Of a stretch of 64,000 bases of DNA, positions 24,444 to 38,174 are shown one piece after another. Position numbers and translations under genes: made by a program. The stretch's first letter is position 1. Each line of letters begins with the position of its first letter. Location: positions 1,798,001 through 1,862,000 of the forward strand of contig JAETXT010000003.1 in the NCBI GenBank assembly GCA_019188255.1, read 5' to 3'. Under the pieces are notes generated by a model. That model saw only the letters and a program-made list of their open reading frames with translations, searched no databases and was not told where the DNA came from. The DNA is from Verticillium longisporum (lineage: Eukaryota > Ascomycota > Sordariomycetes > Glomerellales > Plectosphaerellaceae).

Positions 24444-26474
24444 GATTGGATTCGGGAGCTGACTGGCGGGGATGGAGTTGAAGGGGCTCAGCCTGCGCGG
24501 ATCGGGGAATGTGGTGATGTCAAAATCGAGTCGCGTCTCGGGGTCATGGACGCGTTGAGAGGTTCCAGGGTCTGTCTCCTGGGGTACGAAGGTACTTTCT
24601 GTGCACGGACCATTGTGACTTCTCGGACCGTGTACGTACCTCACAACCGTGTTTCCTGCTTGCCTCCATCTACCTATCTCCATGACGATGCATTGTGCTG
24701 CTTCGTTTGTGGGCTCATGCTCACCCGGATTATCTCAGTCGTTTTGAACCAGTATGAACTGCCTTATGTCTATTACTTGATCACCACTGTTCACCTCACC
24801 CATGTTCCATAGTACAACCATGGAAGCTCCAACGCTGACCGTCAGGCGAGCTTGGTCTACCAAGTAGATCCTAATGACGCTCGCGGTGATTCGGCCATGC
24901 ATCACAGCGATCGCAATCTTGACGTGGCGGTCTTTCCCCGCGGCACTTGATTCATCGCCATCTTGAGAGCAGACTGCCGGCCGTACAGCTTGTCACGCTC
25001 GTACAACAGAGGCGCCTCTCCGTCGACCATGAAATTTCCGATGGACTCAGTGCCGCGACTAAGCAGCATGCGCGGCGCCCTAAAATCGATCAGTATCAGA
25101 TGATGTTTTCGACGAGGGGTCTTTCTGTCTCAGGCTGGGCCAGACGGCCTCGGCCGCCTGGTCATCCGTACTGGGGCCAGCAAAAGGCTGTTGGCCTTGG
25201 CTGAGGAGTGCTCTCCTCAGTTATGTTGGCGGCATCAGTCAGGGAGTCGGTCTACCTGGTATGTCATCTTCGATGAAAGCAACACCTGCAGCATACGGCA
25301 GTCAGCATATTCTCCAATAACGCAGCTCTCGCACGCAATACTGACATGCTCGCATTCAGCTTGGTCTCACGATATGGCGACCATATTCCCGGTCTTCTCT
25401 ATTGGTTGCCCCTAATATCGCCCAAGTCAACATTGTCTTCCACTTGCTCCGTGGGCTTTTCTCTGCTTCATCCATAAATTCTTCAGCTCATACAAAGCAA
25501 TCAGACGAACCCCGCCCCTTTCCATACTGGGTCCACGGGACAAGCATACCTCTCAAGTTACACATGGCTGAAACGGAGGCTGACTAGGCTCGGCATCTTG
25601 CAAACACACCGTCTTGTGGAAATTGGTCGCGATCATGTTTTCAGTACGGACCACACAACCAAAATGCAACGGGTTGTGTTCATCTCACACACATGTTTTC
25701 ATGTCCTTCACCAGCACCTGTGAGCCTCAGAGCTAGGAACGGCCTCATTGAATATGTATCAGCCAAGACGGTACACCGCCTCCTCGTTCCGCCTTTCCTT
25801 CTAACCCTACATCCCCTCTGCATACTCTTACAAGCGACCAATCTTGATGAATCGTCGACCTAGTCTCTGATGTCCGGTTCACAGAGCCAAAAGCTGAAAC
25901 GGCATCAATTATTGCTGCATGCAGCCACTGCAAACACCATTGTTTCGGGCCAGCTTGGTACTATATTGGCCCCTGGATAGCTATGCAGCACGGCAAACCC
26001 ATCCGTGTAGTGCCGTTAACAAAACACATCACAACAGTAACGGCCCTTTGCTCGAAAGGCTGCTTTGCTGTCAAATAAGCCAGTCAGCGACCTTCGTAAG
26101 CACTCTTTATGGGCAACGTTGCCGTGCAGATTATCTTGCAATGTATGCACTCTGCCTTTCAGCTTTGGTTGAAACGGCCCAATGAAGGTACAGTCGCATT
26201 GTTACTAGTTCGCGGGAGCCTACCTGAACGCGACACGACGCGAGGCTACCAGGTGCATGAGAGGCAACTGTTTGCGGGGAAGCACTCAGACGGTATCGTA
26301 GAGCGTAAGACGGCGGGAAGTCCTTCCAGTTCCAGGGAGACGAACAGTCGTAATTCTAGGGATGCAAGAGGATATAAAAGGGGCAGCGCTTTGTGTTCCG
26401 CTGTCAGCACGATCAAACTAGCCCTCGATCCTAGGCCGCAGACACCCCAATAAAACGACTCTCATCAGTTTACC
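24444..26474. other. Divergent intergenic region between MSH3 and the small secreted protein gene
   Basis: About 2 kb with no recognised gene. The right-hand end carries the promoter of the secreted protein, with a TATA box at 26373-26380. Confidence 0.55.
26373..26380 (+). promoter_or_regulatory. TATA box of the small secreted protein gene
   Basis: A clear TATAAAAG sits about 95 bases before the start codon at 26475, a usual distance in filamentous fungi. It is directly followed by GGGG, so an AGGGG element (the class of site bound by Msn2-type regulators) overlaps its end; regulation by that factor is speculation. Strong TATA boxes are typical of regulated, highly inducible genes. Confidence 0.65.
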
Positions 26475-26942
26475 ATGCGCATTTCTGACTCTATCCTCTC
26501 TATCCTTCTCCTTGTTACCTCGGCCTCCGCCTCCGCCAATCCGGAGCCGGAAGCCGACCCTCTGCCCCTCCCCGAGCCCGCTGCCGGCGCGGATGCCGGA
26601 TCGGCCCCGGCTCCCGGCACGTCTCTCTTCCAGCGCGCCATTCCCGAGCTCCTCGCCACTCGCCTCGACGCGTTCATTGCCGAGGACGACCTGGATAGCG
26701 AAGGACAGGCGCCGGCCCTCGAGAAGCGCGCCTGCAAGTACAACGGCTGCAAGTGCAACTCGCGCGGCAAGCAGTTCCGGTCGTGCGGCAACTGCGTGTG
26801 GACGGACAATGGCGCGTGGGTCATCAAGAAGAAGAGGGTCAAGAGCCACATATACGAATGTGCGCCTGACGGCGGATGCTGCGACTACGGCCCTGCCAAG
26901 GACTGCGGGAAGAGCACGGCGAGGTGCTACGTCAAGGGTTGA
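26475..26942 (+). CDS. Small secreted cysteine-rich protein with pro-region and Kex2 site (candidate effector or antimicrobial peptide)
   Basis: Intronless, 155 aa, no family recognised. Residues 1 to about 20 form a signal peptide ([20 protein letters not shown]). A Pro/Ala/Glu-rich pro-region follows, ending in LEKR at about 82-85, a classical Kex2 cleavage site. The predicted mature part is about 70 aa, strongly basic and contains ten cysteines, including one CC pair (GGCCDYG), so probably five disulphides. The pattern has close-set cysteines at the start (CxxxxCxC) and two near the end. This layout (signal, pro-peptide, KR, compact cysteine core) is shared by fungal secreted effectors and antimicrobial/defensin-like proteins; I cannot choose between them from sequence alone. 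The gene has its own TATA box and sits alone at the left edge of a 12-kb gene-poor region, a common setting for effector genes. Confidence 0.85.
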   Translation: MRISDSILSILLLVTSASASANPEPEADPLPLPEPAAGADAGSAPAPGTSLFQRAIPELLATRLDAFIAEDDLDSEGQAPALEKRACKYNGCKCNSRGKQFRSCGNCVWTDNGAWVIKKKRVKSHIYECAPDGGCCDYGPAKDCGKSTARCYVKG

Positions 26943-29900
26943 AGGAGACAGATGGGAGAACCCGGATGGATGTCGTGTAGGGATCCTGTAAGTTTGGACT
27001 GAAGCTCCGCCGTTCAGGGTTCGATATCCATGAGGGCTTCAATACCCATGTCCATTTCGGGAAATTCCTGATGAGGCTGTAAACGTGAATTTTCTCATGC
27101 CCACCATGAAACCTTGCCGGCAAGGCCGCTGTACGCGAGTCGGAATAACCCTATGATACTGGAAGGAAGTGTGCTTCCTGCGGCTGGAACATCTTGGAGA
27201 CATCTTCTCTTTGACTGAAGATGACGACCACCATATCACTTCATCACGCCTGGGTGCCACAGCATATGACCGCCGTTGACGACGTGTGTGCCTTGCTCTC
27301 TGCCGCTGAGATGACATACCCGTATCTCGTCAACACAGACAAGACTGTGTTCACATCTTGCTGGCTGGCCGTCTAATTTGTAGCTCGGTATACGTACGAA
27401 ATCGTCGTCTCTAAAGCCCAGTTGGCGGCAGCCCAATATATTCGAGTGCATCCCACATTGGCAGACGTGCCATGCCTTGATATTTGCGTCACTCACTTCA
27501 CAAAGCCACACGCACTGTTAGGCTTGAGAATATTGTGCTCATTATTTCCGCCACTGCAAACGTTGGACTGAGTTCGGGTGAGCTGATGGGCGCGTGGACG
27601 ATTCTACACTCTTGGGACTTGCCGTGGCTTGTGTGCTTGTTCTCTGCGTTGCCCGACACGTTCCACATCCATATTCGGGGTATGTTTTTGGCCGAAAAAT
27701 TGGTCTCACTGAACATAGAACGGTACCTCGTACACTTGACATCAAACATGAACTTTGCTATATCGCATTGAACCTTAGCTCCCCCCCTAACGTACACAGG
27801 CAGCAGCACATCGATCACGAAATTGAGTTTCGTATCTTGAATCTGTGAGCTGTTTCAGTGCCCGAGCATCAACTACGTCACCCGAACTATGTTTGCATTG
27901 GTGCCCCAATATGTCTTGCAAGCCTTTCGATGGTTCAAGGGCAGTTCCTAGCAGTGTAATCCTGAGATGGGATACGCTATCATCCCGAGCTGTCACGTCG
28001 TGGAGTCAAAGCAATCCATGTTGGTAGCCCGGAACTCGCCAAAAATGCGATATGTACAATCGCGAGCCTCGAGATGATTCCACGCCTGCTTAAACCCGGG
28101 CGCCGTCGACGAGAACGTATCCATCAGCAACCACTATAGACAAGCCGGGCTTTTTCGTGGAGCCCAATGCAGGGCCGCGAAGCGGTACTCCTACAATCAG
28201 GGTCTATGCCTCACCTGAACCAAGGCATTATCGCCGGGCACGTGGAGTACGTTGCCATCAGGCATCACCAGCTTGGTGCCCGGTAGAACGTCTCCACAGC
28301 CGGCCACACCGGAACCGGACTCGCCGCCGTGGTGCCTTGGTGTTGTGGCTGCCGAGTTCCGTTGGTAATCATACGCTTTACAACTATGATTACCAATTTG
28401 TCAGGCCACCCAGCAACACGTTGGTCGCCCATCTTCTCGTCTCATGGTCCTTGAACAGGCCAAGCGAGAAGAAACAAGCACGCCCAGCCCCGTCGGTGAA
28501 CCTACAAGTAGACGCACCCGCCAAGCGAAGCGGAGCACATGGCGTTGTCGTAACATGACCATGACCCACGATAATGAGACGAGACAACATTATGTCGTCG
28601 AGACAGGCGTCGCAGACCAGCCAGACAAAGCCAGAGCCAGAGCCAAAGCCAGAGCCTTGACCCCTCAATAGACGGACTAGAGCTCGCCCAGAGGTCCATC
28701 GTTGCCGTCTCAACTCGTTGATGGCCCATTGCCAACCGAGACTCATCCTTGATCCAACCTAACCCGAGACAGAGCTGAAAGGCTACCCTCTCACCTCACC
28801 CCACCTGCTGGGTTTCTGTGGCCCAGGCTTAAAACCTTGCCGAGTAATGCGTCGAATCCACGATAGATATCGGTAGGGTCCCCTTCCCCCGCAGCGCTGA
28901 AGTAAGGCAGGTAGGTTCAAGCCACGGCGCTGGTCCTGTTCGCCAACGACAAGCGACAGCATGGACGACCTCAGCCTCGGGTTCGTTTCGTGAAGTGCCG
29001 GCCACTCACTCGTGTCCTCAGACCCGGTGGCGCTCATGACCATCGACATAGGCGCACCCAATAGTTCGGCCGCGCACAGATCCCCATTCCAGCCCGAGCA
29101 CAAGGCGGACTTTTTCTCAACAGAATGAGTCCTCCCCACAATAGCTCGACGCCCACCGCTCGGGAGGCAGACTTCTCAAAGGGCCAATGTCAAAGAGACC
29201 TGTCACATCAGCCGTTAAAAGCATAGTAGACCAGACAGCCAAGCTCGCCCCGGCCCATCATCTGCCATCGTGCCGGGGGCTCGAACGAGCATAAGGTTTG
29301 GAGGGCACTTGCACCACTTTCAGATGACAGCTGCCATTCGCATCCATTCAAGCGCTCTGGCGGCACACCCTTGTGCCTGCGTCTGGTCCCCTCCCATCCT
29401 CAAACCCACACAACGCTCTGATGGGGGGGGGGGGGCATGCTGCCTGTTTGCTTTATACAGGGGCGGTATCCAGTATGTTTCGGGCGACGCCCGCGAGACG
29501 GTATTGACAGCAAGCAATGGATGAATAGTATCCATGACAAACAAGACCTTGTGGCATCCGAGGGCCACGAGGTGATTGCGGTGTTTGTGCTTGGGCCGAC
29601 GCCGATGCGCCGGATCCCGCGCCCCGGTTCAGCTAATCTATCGTGCAGAACCTCCTTCCCGTTTTCGGTGGTGAGACACGCTCTTCGATGGAGAAGGTTA
29701 TGATTACGGACTAGGGACGAATGCCGGTGCTCGGGAGTGTCGCCAGGTGGATAAACGTGTGCGAAATCGTCGCCACGTCCGCTTCAGTCGCGGACACAGC
29801 TGAACCTCAAAGAGATTGTCAATGACGATAGGGCCGCGCTTGTCGTGTCGTCGACTCCACGAAGTGGTCCAAAGGCGGACGCATCCCGTTGCAGTTGCTT

Positions 29901-32900
29901 GGCCAAGTTAACGCGCGCAGACTCGAGGTAAGTTGCCATGTCATCAAGGCGCACCATCCCGTTCTCGCATCTCACGCGAATGATAGGGCCAAGCATACAT
30001 ACCGTCATCTGTTTGCCGTGTCGCTGATAGCGTGGGTGTTGGAAGATAGATGGCCACGGGGGATAGTCCCCCCCCCCCACGATCATGAGGAGATTCTGGT
30101 GCCTGTGACTCCTCGCCTATCTTGGCTCCCGTCGACGGCTGTTCCGTGCATCCCGTAATGCTGACGGGGAGCGCGTGTCTTCAACTTGATGCAGGGCACG
30201 CTTGACCTGGTCAACTCGCGACCCTGTTCGTCGATACCCTGTAAACCAATTGCCTCCCGTTGGTAAATTGCTTTTTCCGCCGCCCGCCCGCGACACGGCG
30301 AACTGGGTCGAACCCGGTTGTAATGAGGCAATGGAGTAGATACAGACCGATGCTGATACAAAGGCAGCCAGGGCCTAAGGTGACATCAATCTCCCAAACC
30401 CCACGCCTTGTTTTCTAGAAGCAGCATAGATGCCGGTAGTTCAGTTGATGGAAATGAACCAGGCCACAGTTTCGCCCTCATCTCATCTCCCACCGGGGCT
30501 ACACTACGACGACGCAACCCGACAGTAGCGCTTCGCAATTCAAGCGCCTACCAACGTCATTTCGCCTGAAGAAATACACCACGGATTGGCCCGTACCAGG
30601 GTTGGCTTGGCGGAGAGATTAGTAGAACCTAGCGGCCTGGCGGGCGGGAAGTACTGGGGCCGGAGACGGTGCGAAGCTTATTGATTGGTTTGGCGATCCG
30701 TCAAGATCAATTGAGTCCGGTCCAGTTGGGAACGCCGCCGCGTGCAATTGTTTTGGGCATCAGTGGATGGCAGAGAAGTAGGCCGACCGCCTGAGCTAAG
30801 TTCATTGCCATGTGCCTCGGACTGCCTTTGTGCTACCTGGTGCTCCTCGGGATGAAGACCCTGAATCGGGCGTGAACGAGCCAGCGTGGCGACATCTTTG
30901 CAACCATCAGGGTCGGTGTGGGTAGTGAACGTAGCATGTCTGCCTTTCCCACAATGTTATCGCGTGGCTTTGGTTTCTGGATGCTTCTTGGCCAGTTTCT
31001 CTACTGCGTTGTCAGTGGGAGATGGCCACAAGTCCAGCAGCTTTCTCGGCGACTTGGGTGCCCAGCGTCGCATCATCGTGGGGCCCTGAAACCTTCTCGA
31101 ACGTCCAGCGCACAACGGACTGATACCTTGGGTACCGCGGATGTTCCCTATTGGGTCCGTCGACGACCTTTGTGGAGGCTTGCATTGGTACCTGCGCAAG
31201 GGTCAAACGACCTGGCCATCTTGGGACAAAGGGCCAGAGGCGCCCCGCGGCGCCGGTCTAACGGGGAGGACCTTGGGGAGTTGCCGGGTCCATGGGGGCA
31301 AACACCGTCAGGGCCCTTGAACCCTGAACAGCATCCTGGTATCCTAGACCGGGTCTGTCTTCTCAGGCCCTGGTCTTGCCACCTGCCAGGCCTGCTTCCC
31401 GAGCCTTCCCTCTCTCGACAAGCTGGCGTTGGAAGGCCCAGGTATAGACTCGACTCGAGAACGGCGGCCGACACTATGGCTGGCTGGTGCTAGGGACAAG
31501 GGCCCTCGCAAACGATCAAACAACGAAGGGCGAGGAAGCTGAACTGAATCTGTCGGTATCTGTTCGTTGAACTTCCCCATACAAGTCATAATGCCTTCTT
31601 CAACGTTATGTGACTTTGGCTGTCTTCCGTTCCGGCCGATGCACTGATGTCAGCGATATCGGAAGCATCGTCAATCCAATGCCCTAGCAAGGGCTCGATC
31701 TGTTCGTAGAACTGCTCAGTATTCGCGATCAAGGTCCATCAGCACGCAACGTCGGCAGCCCTAGAGGCCTGGCAGGCACTTACCTCCACTGTATCTGTCA
31801 GCGTGGGACACTTCCTCCCCGGGACCCAGGGCCCAAAGACGGACGAGACCCTACACCTCGCCATACAGGGCTCGCTCGTTGCGGAGGATTTTCATGCCAA
31901 GCGGAGCCATCGTCTTCGCCTCGGTGTGAGCTCTGGCTCCCGCCATCGGACCGCTAAACCAGCCCTAGTCCAAAGCTCTCACCGGTTCGCCCGGCCCTTT
32001 AGATTTCTCAGATGTTGAAGCCTGGGCATATCGAGCCACAACAGCCTGTAGGACAGGCTAAAAAGCCCCAAGTTCGTCTGGATTTTCAAGGGCCCCTTGG
32101 CGACCTGTCTGCGATCTTCGAGATTCATGTCAGTCTGCGGCGAAGGCCCTGGACAAGACCTGCGGATACTAGGATGATAGCCAGGGACAAAAATTCGCTT
32201 TAAATTGATGGACAGGGGCCCCCTACTTTTAGTCCCCTACCAAAATCCGGGGCAATCATCGTCTTCGGATTGTGCCCTCTTTGGGACTCGATCGCCGACG
32301 TGGCCGATGTTCCCCATCGGCAGGATTCCCCATCCTATAGCCACCAGACGGACGACTGTCCAGCAAACACCACCACCGCCTCAGCTTAACAAGCTAGCAC
32401 GAGTCGGACGTGGTATATGGTAATCCGCGAGACGAGCCAAGCACTAGGATCCGATGTCCAATTCGCCTCTCAGGCTTCAAAGATGGTCCAACCCCGCCTC
32501 GCTCGCATCTGATGGAGCGAGAATCGGACTTGGGCCCAGCCAAGCTGACGATCAGCCACCAATCGCGAGAATCTTCATGTACCTTGTTTCTCCTCCTCAA
32601 TCATTGCCGAATAGAGGTTGTCGTACACCTCCCTCAAGTTCAATTGGGCATCCTATGCTTTGGCAACACCAGGTAGCTCGGTCGGCCGGAGGAAAACACC
32701 ATGAAAACTCTGCACTCGTATTTGACTTAGCCCCCAACTGGTGGAAGAAAGGCCGGGTAAAGGAGCCGGAGGGTGTTCGCAATTCGGTTAAGATTCACCA
32801 GTTCCGTAGGTTTGGGACCATGGCCTCGATTTTACCTTTGGCCGACCCAACCACCACGTAAGGTGCAGCGAATGCGAGGGGCGGGTTGAAACGTATTTGC

Positions 32901-35414
32901 ATCTGACCTAGTTGGCGGAGTCAAAGGATGACCCGTCTGGCTGGCTGACAGGTACTGGACAGCAGGTACGGCAACAGACCAGGAGCAGTCAGGCTTGCAT
33001 GACGCTTGTTGGCGTCTTTCAAGCAAGCAGAACCCACGTCAGTTCCATCCCAAATACGACTAGTCACAGTCCTCCATTGTCCCCGAAACATCGATGGTTG
33101 GGTCCGATCAGCGAAACCCACCGTCCCAGGTCGCCAACAGTGACAGCGTCGGCTTGCCGGTTCCGCGAAGCCTTCTGCTAGGGGGCCGGTCACCATAGTT
33201 TGGCCGAGAAAATCCAGCTGATGGTCGAGGCAAGCATGGGTTTCGGCACTGAATTCGAGCCATAACCACGTGCTCGCCATCTGACGAGAGGGGACCTTGA
33301 GTAATCCACTAGGGTAGAGGTTGGTCTGTAGAAGCAGTCAGTCGGCCCACGATCCAAAGAGGGCAAAGGTGCGCCTTGGAGGTCGCGCATGTGGGTAACT
33401 TGTGCAACCAATCCTTCCATTTTCTGGGTTTGGAGTCGACGTTCCTGCATGTTTGTGTTTGTTCCTGCATTTGTGTGCAGACAAGTGCATCAATATGCAA
33501 GCGTTGGTACATGGTAAACCTGATGGAGAAGGTGGCCCATGCAAGGTACTGCGGCCTGCAGATTGGATGGTCAGACTCAGAAGTACCTCATAACCGGAGA
33601 TACTTGCGAAGAGCCAACGGCTCGTGCCCGATAGTGTTGCTCTGTCGGCCCTCAAGGTTGCATGAGAGGCTGGACTCTTCCCTGTCCTTCCTTCGAGCGC
33701 CCGGGAATGAAGATCACCACTCGGGCGGCGTGTGAACTTGGCCCATCTAGGCAAGTTGTGACAGTGGGCTGATCAGTTGCATGTGTGTGATTATGCAAAC
33801 CCATGCATATGATTGTGACCGCTCCAACAGTCCACCCAAGTCAGAGCAAGTGACCAGCATGTGGAAGCGTCCTAAATGCAGGTGGCGTGGCCCTGACATT
33901 GACACAAGTCGGATGCATGTGGGTCGTAACGAGCATAATAACGACGCGGATCATAGGACCGGCCGATTGTCGTAAACACGCCATGCACTGATAGAGGAGG
34001 CTGCAGCACAGCCCCAGAACTTCCTTGTTGGTTGTGCTGCCCGTTGTCCAGCTTCGCTTGTACTTGTAATGCCTACTGTGTCCGAGTCGCACTTTGATGG
34101 AGTCGGTTCCAGCAGTCAGTCTAATGCATCCCACATTGTGCCTGAGTTATGCAGAGCTAACGTCTCAACTAAAGATTAGCGCGTGGGCGACATGGCTTAC
34201 GTACTATGGTTCAGTTCGGCACAAGTGCGGGCGTCACGGGCGTCTTCCAGTGGACGCGGGCCAAACCGAAGAAGGGCCAGCTCAATAGCGTTGGGCGTCG
34301 GAAGGTATCATAGCCGTAGTTTGGCTGGTTGGAGCTGGGGGGGGTGCAGCCGGACCGCTTGGTCGAGCCCGCAAGACGATAATCGAAGATCCGAAGTATT
34401 AGTCGAATAAATGGAAAAATCTAAGCATCATCAGCAGAACGTGTTTGGGGGGGTGGTGGGCACCACATCTCGAGAGCCAGAGACACCAACTGGCCAGCGC
34501 TCCAGTTGATTCTGCTCAAGTATTATCTGACGAAATGTCACCCTTCAGCTATGTGTATCTCGCGCTCAGGTTCGCTGAAACAAGTCGCCAGGTCGCGGGT
34601 TGGTGGCGTCACCGGCGCGGGTACCTTACAGACTGGGCGCGCTGTTGAAAAGCCTGCGAGGTGATTTGTCGACCGGAGTGGGAGACCAAATACGTTCGGT
34701 TTGGCGTCAACTTGGTGTGCACATTGCTGTCTGTTGTGGACTTTGCCGGCGCCAGCACTTCAGCCAGCGACCCAAACGCAGAGTCCATACCATGCTGAGC
34801 GAATGAAGGGAAGGTGTCCATTGAGAGTTTCATGTTTCATCCTCTGTCCAGCGCAGCCCGCATTGCGTCTATCGTCCGATTCGACATAGCGCCAACTCGG
34901 CGTGGTTGATGGGCCGCAGCTCATCATTGGATCGACTCATCGTTCAGCAGGGAGTCTCGGAAATCTCCATATTCGTTTTCTCTCTCTCGCGTGTGGTGTG
35001 GTACCTCCAGTCATTCGAGCTCAGGTGTTGGGAATATCCTTTCGTATTCCTGAGGCGCCGTCAATTGACTTCGAACCGTCGTCCGACGTGGGCTGGTGTC
35101 CCCATTGAAAGACCAAGGCCCTGAGTCGGTAAAGTTAACGACAGCCTGTGCCGATAGCTGTCTGCCTTGTTGTAATAGTTGGTCGAGCTGTCATCATCGG
35201 AACTCGACATCGGCTTGCTTGACTTGTCTTGTGAGGGCTTTTGGGCGCACGCGCATTCCGCAGGGGCTGGCTTGTAGACCAGGTTGGCTTGGACAGAGAC
35301 AATATGTCATGATGCGGCGGGATGGTGGAGGTGACAAGCAACAAGCATTAGCATCATCAATGGATGCGGACAAGACCATGGAAGACCCTAGATCAGTGCC
35401 GTTCCACAGCCTGT

Positions 35415-35438
35415 GTACCTAAGGTACCATAAGGTACA
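35415..35438. repeat. AGGTACC motif cluster
   Basis: Contains TACCTAAGGTACC followed by TAAGGTAC. A matching copy with CTAAGGTACCTTAG lies 240 bases downstream (35663-35678), so the two may mark the ends of a small element or be independent instances of the dispersed motif. Confidence 0.55.
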
Positions 35439-35662
35439 GACAGTAGACTCGAGCTCATGCTCAGTCTACCGGGGGCTGGTCCTTCCTTCACCCTCGCTTC
35501 CCTGACACCTTCCCGTGGCGGGCGACGGGGGCAAACAGCAAGGAGGGCAAGGCGAGTCCAGGCAAGGGCTGCCTTCCCTTGGGTGTCTGGCAGGCAAGAC
35601 CACGATGACCCAGGCGGCAACAATAGGACAAGCCCAAGAAGCTTGACGAAAACAACCAATGT

Positions 35663-35678
35663 CTAAGGTACCTTAGGT
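35663..35678. repeat. Palindromic CTAAGGTACCTTAG motif
   Basis: Perfect 14-base palindrome, a member of the dispersed AGGTA/TACCT family described in the findings. Confidence 0.6.
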
Positions 35679-38157
35679 GATGCATTTGGTATGTGCCACG
35701 ATGGTCCTTCTACCTATCAAACAAATACCTCTGGTATTGTTCTTCAATTCCCAACATCGTCCGATCAGGCGCTTCAGTTGCCGTTGCCCCATGGTTGACA
35801 GCAACGACTTGTCGGTCACCAATATTGGCTGATGAATGCAGATGCCCTCTATCGCCCGGAATGAGAACTCTACCTGGACGAAGTATTGGTAGCAACGGAC
35901 GGCGGCATCTTCATCCTCTCCAATGACGACATTTCTCGTCAACAACACCGCTTTCAACGACGTATCGATCACAACAGCCGCCGGTTGACAATCTGATCAC
36001 ACTAAAGCGCGCGACCGCTAATATTATTTACTGTTGAGTGGCGGGTCGAGCAGTGTGAAGATTGCGTAGGGATGCACGGGTGCGAAGAAAGTGCTAGTGA
36101 GTGGTTGCATCTCAAGCCTCGGATTCGCGTCGTGTGTTCCGCCACGCAGTAATCGCGCCAGAGGCGTGAACACCCCTCGCATTGGATGCCACACCAAGAA
36201 GAGACACCGTTATGTCTGGGCCAACAAAGACTCAACACCACCCTTCCAAAGAGACGCATCGCCATGGCCGCTCGGTGATAGGTGCTGGATCGCTTTCTGT
36301 GATGGCCAGTCAGACTTGATGACCAGGCACAGTGAAAGCACCAAGCACCGACCGAGGGCTGTCGCCTTTGATCATGGTGGTGCAAGTCGCGCAATGTGTC
36401 TGCAGATCTGGTTTGGGAGATGTCCATCCCCATTCCCGCTGACAACCGGCCCATCGGAAGCTTTGGGCGACCTAAGGTGAACGAGGATGGACAACTACCT
36501 ACGCTCAGCTCCTCTCAACCGCAGCCCACGGAGACCTCCATACCGTGCGGACAGGACGCGAGACGGTTTGCAAAGACCAAAGCATGAACTGGACACGTCC
36601 TGCTTTACCCCCCCAGCTTCGCTCTTCAATGCCTCGGGCTTATCCGTCTCAGAGATCAATATGAACGGAGTCACGTCTGCCATGGGCTGCACAGTGCAGG
36701 ACGTTTCGCCCTCTTTCGGGGAACATGCACCTGAGCGTCAAACGCGGTCCAGCTGGGAGCATGAAGGGGTCACGATTTGCCACTGAGAGCGGCATGCACT
36801 TCTTCTAGGAGCTCGGGGTTTGTCGTCATCCTGGCAGGAGGCCCCAGAGAACCCAAAAGGAAGTATTCATTGGAGAGCGGCGCTTCCGCGCGCGCGAGAG
36901 AGAGCACCAGCGTGATGCGCGACAGGTCCAGTGATCGGCACGCAGGCGGCGCAACGCCCATCGGTGGGCTTGTGATCAGCACTCAGTCACTAGCTAGAGG
37001 CTAGTGCGCGCATTCATTACTTTTGTGCCTTGCATACATGGTAAGGCCCTCGGCGACACGACTGGTCGATCGTCGGATTGTGTGAGACGTAGAGGCCACC
37101 AACCGAATGCCTGTGCCCACCTCCTGCGGTTAGACAACACGGACGACGCGCGCGCACAAGCACCCAGCGGACGAATGCCAATAGAGCGCGCCATTTGTGC
37201 AAGCTGGATGGCTGGCGCTATTCATCTGAGCACATATTATCCACACCTTGGAGCCTATCAGAGCACCAGCGAACACGAGCCCCGGGCTTATGCAGAGCCG
37301 AGTTACATGGGTTCCAGCTCTTTCAATTCGCACTTGTCTCTCAGCGCAGCGGGATGTTTATGAAAATCTGGCCTCTGTCGTCTCATCCCCCTTCACAATC
37401 ATTAGTGGATCCAGGGACACTCAATGTACCTGTCCCAGAAAGATACATGCGCCGTTAGCGATGTAGGGGAGGATGGGCCATGGCATGTGCCTGCTCGCCA
37501 ACAAGATGCGCGACCGTCGATAGCACGATGCCGCTGGGTTCCTGGTGATGGATGATCTGAGTGCCACTCGAGCATGCAACATCTACAGAATGCGTCCTGC
37601 GCTGACCGGCTTGCGCGGCAATTTCGTCCGTAGCTGGTACCGTCGTGCCTCGACTCGTGCGCTGCCTGTCGTCAAGAGAGCGAGGCGCCAAAGAGGATGA
37701 TGACCTCTCTCTGTTCTGGCAGGTCTGGTCAGTCCTGTGGACAGATTCTCTTTCATGACGATTCCCCCTATGTCCACTTCTCGTATGGACTGGTGGGTTC
37801 ACATATGCATCGGCATAATGGATGCCCACATCGTATTCTCTATGGGAGTATTTTTCTCTGGCAAGGTACCTCGACATTTACCCACCTCGGTACGCTGGGA
37901 CTGAAGAGACGACGCGAGGTGGGCGAGAGACGACAAGAGACAGGTCACCAGTCGTTGGAGGGTACCCGTCATATCGCGGTACATCCGGGAGGGCTGGTGT
38001 CGCGGCCAGAATTAGAAAGGGCTAGTGACTGCGCCCCCCCAGGCCCTCATCAGGCACCTCTCTGTTCGGGCAGGGCAGGTTGTGTGTGCCTGCAAAGTTT
38101 GGTTGAGGGAGCCCTGTGTGGGTGCAGACACGGGTGGGAGGAGCGAAGCACCACAGC

Positions 38158-38174
38158 TACTGTACAGTACAGTA
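38158..38174. repeat. Short inverted repeat TACTGTAC-A-GTACAGTA
   Basis: Eight-base arms around a single A, about 1 kb before the Msn2-type start codon. Could be a protein site; no assignment possible. Confidence 0.45.

Noticed and set aside
30301..30325. B-box-like GGGTTCGACCC on the minus strand, possible second tRNA
   Set aside because: No cloverleaf can be built upstream: no A-box at the right distance and no acceptor stem pairing.
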